Assembly: GCF_003172935.1 (NCBI RefSeq)
Contig: NZ_QGKS01000396.1
Span: forward strand, 1 to 37,368
From: Micromonospora sicca
GTDB taxonomy: Bacteria; Actinomycetota; Actinomycetes; Mycobacteriales; Micromonosporaceae
Reading direction: 5' to 3'
DNA length: 37,368 nt
A program made the position numbers and the translations under genes. Of the stretch, positions 34,085-37,368 are shown piece by piece. The number at the start of each line of letters is the position of its first letter. Position 1 is the stretch's first letter. The notes below the pieces were generated by a model. The model was not told where the DNA came from, did not search any database, and saw nothing but the letters and a program-made list of their open reading frames with translations.

Positions 34085-35065
34085 ATGAGCGGGCACGTGA
34101 TGGTCTTCGCGCCGACGCCCCGGCTCACGGTGACCGTCGACCAGCCGGCCGACCACCCGGAGCTGCACCTGCACCCCGGCGGGCAGGGGGTCTGGCAGGC
34201 CCGGATCATCATGTCGCTCGGGGTGGAGGTGGTGCTCTGCGCCAGCCTCGGCGGCGAGATCGGTCAGGTCCTGGAGCCGCTGCTGGTCAGCGAGGGCGTC
34301 GACCTCAAGGTGGTGGTCCGCGACTCGGGCGGCAGCGGCGGGTACGTGCACGACCGGCGGGAGGGCACCCGGCACGAGATCGTCGACGTGCCGGGACACC
34401 CGCTCAGCCGGCACGAGCTGGACGAGCTGTACAACCTCGCCCTCGGCGAGGGACTGCGCGCCCCGGTCAGCGTGCTCAGCGGGCCGAACGACCCGAAGCT
34501 GGTCCCGGCCGACCTGTACCGGCGGTTCGCCGCCGACCTGGGCGCCAACGGCAGCCGGGTGGTGGTGGACCTGGCCGGCGAGCATCTCACCGCGGTGCTG
34601 ACGAGCGGGGTGTTCTTCCTCAAGGTCAGCCACGAGGAGCTGATCGCCGACGGGCGGGCCGCCGGCGACGACGAGGAGCAGCTCACCCGGGCGATGTACG
34701 ACCTGCACGCGACCGGCGCCGAGAATGTCGTGGTGAGCCGCGCCGAGAAGCCGGCGCTGGCCCTGGTCGACGGGGAGGTGTTCGAGGTGGAGATGCCCCG
34801 CCTGGAGGCGGCCGACCCGCGCGGCGCGGGCGACTCGATGACCGCCGGGGTGGCCGCCGTGACGGCCCGCGGCGGGGACGTGCATACCGCCATCCGTACC
34901 GGCGCCGCCGCCGGCGCGCTCAACGTGACCCGGCACGGGCTCGGCACCGGACGGCTGGACTCGATCATCGGGCTGGTGGAGCGGGTCCGGCTGGTGCCGG
35001 CCGGCACCCGGCCGCAGGAGCGGACCACCCCCGACGAGCTGGCCGAGCGGGCGGCCGAACGATGA
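34085..35065 (+). CDS. PfkB-family sugar kinase
   Basis: This 326-residue kinase has the ribokinase-like fold of PfkB, near 1-phosphofructokinase/tagatose-6-phosphate kinases. The N-terminal GGQGVWQAR (32-40) stands where those enzymes have GGKGxNxAR, and the catalytic Asp is D250 in PRGAGDSMTAG. SHEEL follows the usual FFLKVSHEE strand. The sugar substrate is not readable; the K-to-Q change in the first motif may alter it. No good ribosome site precedes ATG 34085. The stop overlaps the surE start (ATGA), so the pair is coupled. This kinase-surE arrangement suggests handling of a sugar or nucleoside phosphate. Confidence 0.85.
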   Translation: MSGHVMVFAPTPRLTVTVDQPADHPELHLHPGGQGVWQARIIMSLGVEVVLCASLGGEIGQVLEPLLVSEGVDLKVVVRDSGGSGGYVHDRREGTRHEIVDVPGHPLSRHELDELYNLALGEGLRAPVSVLSGPNDPKLVPADLYRRFAADLGANGSRVVVDLAGEHLTAVLTSGVFFLKVSHEELIADGRAAGDDEEQLTRAMYDLHATGAENVVVSRAEKPALALVDGEVFEVEMPRLEAADPRGAGDSMTAGVAAVTARGGDVHTAIRTGAAAGALNVTRHGLGTGRLDSIIGLVERVRLVPAGTRPQERTTPDELAERAAER

Positions 35066-35892
35066 CGCTGCGGGTCCTGGTCACCAACGACGACGGCATC
35101 GCGGCGCCCGGCATCGGCTGGCTGGCGCGGGCGGCGGCGGACCGCGGGCTGGACGTGGTGGTCGCCGCGCCGCTGGAGGAGGCGAGCGGCACCAGCGCGG
35201 CGATGACCGCGGTGGAGCGGGAGGGGCACGTGGTGGTCCGCCAGCACCCGCTGCCCGAGCTGCCCGACGTGCCGGCGTACGGGGTGGCCGGCTCGCCCGG
35301 TTTCATCGCCCTGATCGCCGTGCACGGCGCGTTCGGGCCGCCGCCGACGGTGGTGCTCTCCGGGATCAACCGGGGTGCGAACGCCGGCCGCGCGGTGCTG
35401 CACTCGGGCACCGTGGGCGCCGCGTTCACCGCCGCCGCGAACGGCTGCCGGGCGATGGCGGTCTCCCTCGACGTGCTCTCCGCCGGGGAGGCCACCGCGG
35501 CCAGCGGCGGCGCCGGGGTGGCCGCCGCCGCCCGGGTGCGCGACGCGGAGCGGCACTGGTCGACCGCCGCCCGGGTCGCCCTCGACCTGCTGCCCCGGCT
35601 GCTGGCCGGGCCGGTGGAGAGCGTGCTCAACGTCAACGCCCCCGACCTGCCGCACGGTCGGCTGCGCGGGGTGCGGAAGGGGACCCTGGCCACGTTCGGC
35701 CAGGTGCAGATGACGGTCGCCGAGTCGGGACACGGCTTCGTCCGCACCTCGCTGGAGGAGCCCGGGCAGGCCGTCCAGCCCGGCACCGACCTGGCGCTGC
35801 TCGCCGACGGGTACGCCTCCGTCACCGCCGTGCGGGCCGTGACGGAGGTGTCCGACGTCGACCTGTCCGGCCTCGGCGCGGCCGAGGACTGA
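35062..35892 (+). CDS. surE: 5'/3'-nucleotidase SurE
   Basis: This 276-residue metal-dependent phosphatase acts on nucleoside monophosphates. The metal site D10-D11 lies in VTNDDGIAAPG (residues 7-17), S42 in EEASGTSAA, and N103 in LSGINRGANAG; HSGTVGAAFTAA follows. The C-terminal half is more variable and longer in the middle (an Ala/Gly-rich loop around 140-170) than in E. coli SurE, which is usual in actinomycetes. It starts inside the kinase stop (ATGA). Confidence 0.93.
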   Translation: MTLRVLVTNDDGIAAPGIGWLARAAADRGLDVVVAAPLEEASGTSAAMTAVEREGHVVVRQHPLPELPDVPAYGVAGSPGFIALIAVHGAFGPPPTVVLSGINRGANAGRAVLHSGTVGAAFTAAANGCRAMAVSLDVLSAGEATAASGGAGVAAAARVRDAERHWSTAARVALDLLPRLLAGPVESVLNVNAPDLPHGRLRGVRKGTLATFGQVQMTVAESGHGFVRTSLEEPGQAVQPGTDLALLADGYASVTAVRAVTEVSDVDLSGLGAAED

Positions 35893-35920
35893 GCCGCGAC
35901 GGGCCCCGCGCGCGCCAAGC

Positions 35921-36283
35921 TCAGGCGCCGGGGAGCACCTCGGGGGTCGCGGTGCCGGCGAAGTAGGGCTCGGGGGCGCCGAAGAGGCCGAGCAGGCCGG
36001 TGACCCAGAGCTGCCGGTGGACGAACCGGCTCGGCTCGGTAACGACCAGCTTCACACCGCTGACCTCGGCGGTCTGGAAGCCGGCGACCATCGCGCTGAT
36101 GCCCACCGAGTCGATGAAGGTGACCAACCGCATGTTCAGCTCGATTCGGGACGGACGGCCCTTGGCGAGCACCTCCGCGATCGCCTCGCGGACCTCGTAT
36201 GCGGTGTCGACGTCGATCTCGCCTCGCGGGGCGATCTGGATGACACCACCCGGCAGCACCGACTTCACGATCGACAGGCTCAC
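35921..36283 (-). CDS. STAS-domain anti-sigma factor antagonist
   Basis: This 120-residue single STAS domain resembles SpoIIAA/RsbV proteins, which bind an anti-sigma kinase and free a sigma factor when unphosphorylated. The phosphorylatable Ser is S59 in TFIDSVGISAMVAG. The earlier strand IQIAPRGEIDVDTAYEVREAI is typical. GTG 36283 is chosen because GGAGG lies seven bases upstream; the frame goes on but without sense. No kinase or sigma gene adjoins, so its partner is elsewhere. Confidence 0.9.
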   Translation of the reverse strand: MSLSIVKSVLPGGVIQIAPRGEIDVDTAYEVREAIAEVLAKGRPSRIELNMRLVTFIDSVGISAMVAGFQTAEVSGVKLVVTEPSRFVHRQLWVTGLLGLFGAPEPYFAGTATPEVLPGA

Positions 36284-36610
36284 GCGAGCACCTCCACTCG
36301 CCCATGACGGGCGCCTCATCAGTACGCGGGCCGCGACCGAGAGTATTCCTCCGACGGCCTCGGTCGCCACCCCTCGGGATGAGCAATTCGCGGACCGGGC
36401 ACACCCGGGCAGCCCGATCCAGACCTTCTGGCTTCTATTTTCCCGACGAGCGGGTTTCTCGTTCTCCAACGATCGACCGGTGCCGGCCGATCCGCCGCAC
36501 CAGGGTAGCGGCCCCGCGCCCGCCGGGCGCGTACCCCCGGACGTCGGCGCGTTCGGTTGACCCCGCCGCCTAGCATCGGCCGGGAGTGCTCCGAACGGAG
36601 AGGATGATCG
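36284..36610. other. 327-base divergent intergenic region
   Basis: The gap lies between the STAS gene and the small lipoprotein gene. It contains CGACCGAG/CTCGGTCG (36334-36341 with 36359-36366), a hairpin in the leader of the STAS mRNA, a TACTCT box on the minus strand at 36345-36340, and TTGACC (36557-36562) and TAGCAT (36571-36576), which are too close to each other to form one promoter. It is less GC-rich around 36420-36470. No coding sense was seen. Confidence 0.5.
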
Positions 36611-36754
36611 ATGATCAGGAGACTGCTCGGGCTGGCCGGTGTCGGCGCCCTGCTCGCTCTCGTGCTGGCCTGTGGCTTCGGTGGAGCGGGCGACGACGAT
36701 GACGACGACGATGACGACTTCGCCCGGGGGCCGGTGACCGTGTCGGTCCGCTGA
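36611..36754 (+). CDS. Tiny lipoprotein-like protein with nine-Asp tract
   Basis: This 47-residue protein is real by its layout: ATG 36611 has GAGAGGA six bases upstream. It has MIRR, then a hydrophobic export stretch (LLGLAGVGALLALVLAC) ending in a lipobox-like VLAC with Cys21. The mature part is GFGGAG, nine consecutive Asp (28-36), then FARGPVTVSVR. If processed, the exposed part is only about 27 residues and strongly acidic. It could bind metal cations or neutralise surface charge; this is a guess. The next gene follows 125 bases later. Confidence 0.6.
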   Translation: MIRRLLGLAGVGALLALVLACGFGGAGDDDDDDDDDFARGPVTVSVR

Positions 36755-36879
36755 GTGGACCGGCGGATGGTTTGCGCCGACGCCCGGACGGGCACTGGCG
36801 GGTAAAAGAACAGTCACGCGCTGGACAGCCGCCGGAGTCCGAAGTGGCCGCCGGGCTTCGGCACCCCGAGGAGGTAAGC

Positions 36880-37278
36880 ATGTTCGGAAGCATCCTGTTG
36901 GACCGCCGCACCAGGCCCGAGCGGATCGCCGACCAGGCGTGGCAGCAACTGGTCTCGACCGTCAGCTCCGCCGGTGACAGCGTCCGGGACACCGCCCGGT
37001 CCGCCCGTCGCGGCGGCTCGGGCCTGGCCGACGACGCCACGGACCTGGTCGGCGCCGCCGCCGAGGAGGCCCGCCGCCGGGCCACCCTCGCCTTCGACGC
37101 GCTCGCCGGCCGCCGCCCGGCGTTGCCCTGGGCCCTGCTGATCAGCGCCGCGCTGGTCGGCGCGGCACTCGGCTGGGCCGCCGGCACCGCCGCCCGGGCC
37201 GCCGGGAGCCGGGACGCCGAGGAGATCGAGTTCGTCGACGTGGACCGGCCCAACTCGCCCGTCGGCCTCGACGGCTGA
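36880..37278 (+). CDS. Small single-pass membrane protein
   Basis: This 132-residue protein begins with an amphipathic helix-rich region (RTRPERIADQAWQQLVSTVSSAGDSVRDTARSARR, split here over about residues 10-44), then helix ATDLVGAAAEEARRRATLAFDAL (split over about 53-75), one membrane helix (84-106: WALLISAALVGAALGWAAG) and an acidic C-terminus AEEIEFVDVDRPNSPVGLDG. This plan is frequent in actinomycete proteins of unknown role. ATG 36880 has GAGGAGG six bases upstream. A 19-bp hairpin follows. Confidence 0.8.
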   Translation: MFGSILLDRRTRPERIADQAWQQLVSTVSSAGDSVRDTARSARRGGSGLADDATDLVGAAAEEARRRATLAFDALAGRRPALPWALLISAALVGAALGWAAGTAARAAGSRDAEEIEFVDVDRPNSPVGLDG

Positions 37279-37291
37279 CCCGACGTACCGA

Positions 37292-37333
37292 CGACGCGGC
37301 GGTGTCCCCGACTCCGGGGACACCGCCGCGTCG
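37292..37333 (+). terminator. 19-bp hairpin after the last gene
   Basis: Arms 37292-37310 and 37315-37333 pair perfectly over 19 bp with an ACTC loop. It begins 14 bases after the stop. The remaining 35 bases hold a CGTCCGC/GCGGACG palindrome (37334-37348) and no gene. Confidence 0.85.
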
Positions 37334-37368
37334 CGTCCGCTGCGGACGGTCGCCAGTCCAGCTGGAAC

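Overview
The window is very GC-rich actinomycete DNA (C/G in nearly every third codon position, many GTG starts, long GC hairpins between genes). The gene content and the fasR-fabD-fabH-acpP-fabF order suggest a filamentous actinomycete. Micromonosporaceae (Micromonospora-like) is my best guess from general likeness; no marker was searched. Almost all of it reads as ordinary chromosome with tightly packed genes. The one clear mobile piece is a decayed IS607-type element.

Left part (1-10.9 kb): a truncated membrane-protein gene at the window edge, lying in a suspicious 35-bp inverted repeat. Then aceE (pyruvate dehydrogenase E1), an SRPBCC protein, a GH1 beta-glucosidase coupled to an MFS transporter, gltX, a CopC-domain protein, a secreted protein of unknown role, an NADPH:quinone-type oxidoreductase and a small Cys/His-containing protein.

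Fatty-acid locus (11.1-17.7 kb): a PucR-type regulator (FasR) followed by fabD, fabH, acpP, fabF and an acyl-CoA carboxylase beta subunit (accD6-like), closed by a 22-bp perfect hairpin. Together these make malonyl-CoA, load it on ACP, start chains and elongate them. FabD carries an extra C-terminal domain that looks like a biotin carboxyl carrier domain with the biotinyl lysine replaced.

Mobile remnant (17.7-19.4 kb): a tnpA pseudogene (HTH and tail kept, recombinase core deleted) overlapping tnpB. The tnpB gene has one single-base frameshift but keeps every RuvC and zinc-ribbon residue I could locate.

Envelope region (19.4-25.8 kb): a methyltransferase facing a GT2 glycosyltransferase / large membrane protein pair, then a GH3 lipoprotein (NagZ-like) and a DUF3145 gene.

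Right part (26-37.4 kb): a small unknown protein, beta-carbonic anhydrase, alpha/beta hydrolase, HelD-type RNA-polymerase helicase, a CDF metal exporter with an operator-like palindrome inside its promoter, and a c-di-AMP (ydaO-type) riboswitch controlling a coiled-coil cell-wall hydrolase. These are followed by a DUF2269 membrane protein, another SRPBCC protein, a coupled PfkB kinase/SurE pair, a STAS anti-anti-sigma protein, a 47-residue lipoprotein with nine consecutive Asp, and a small membrane protein. I saw no rRNA, tRNA or CRISPR. All functions are read from the sequence by eye; no database search was run.
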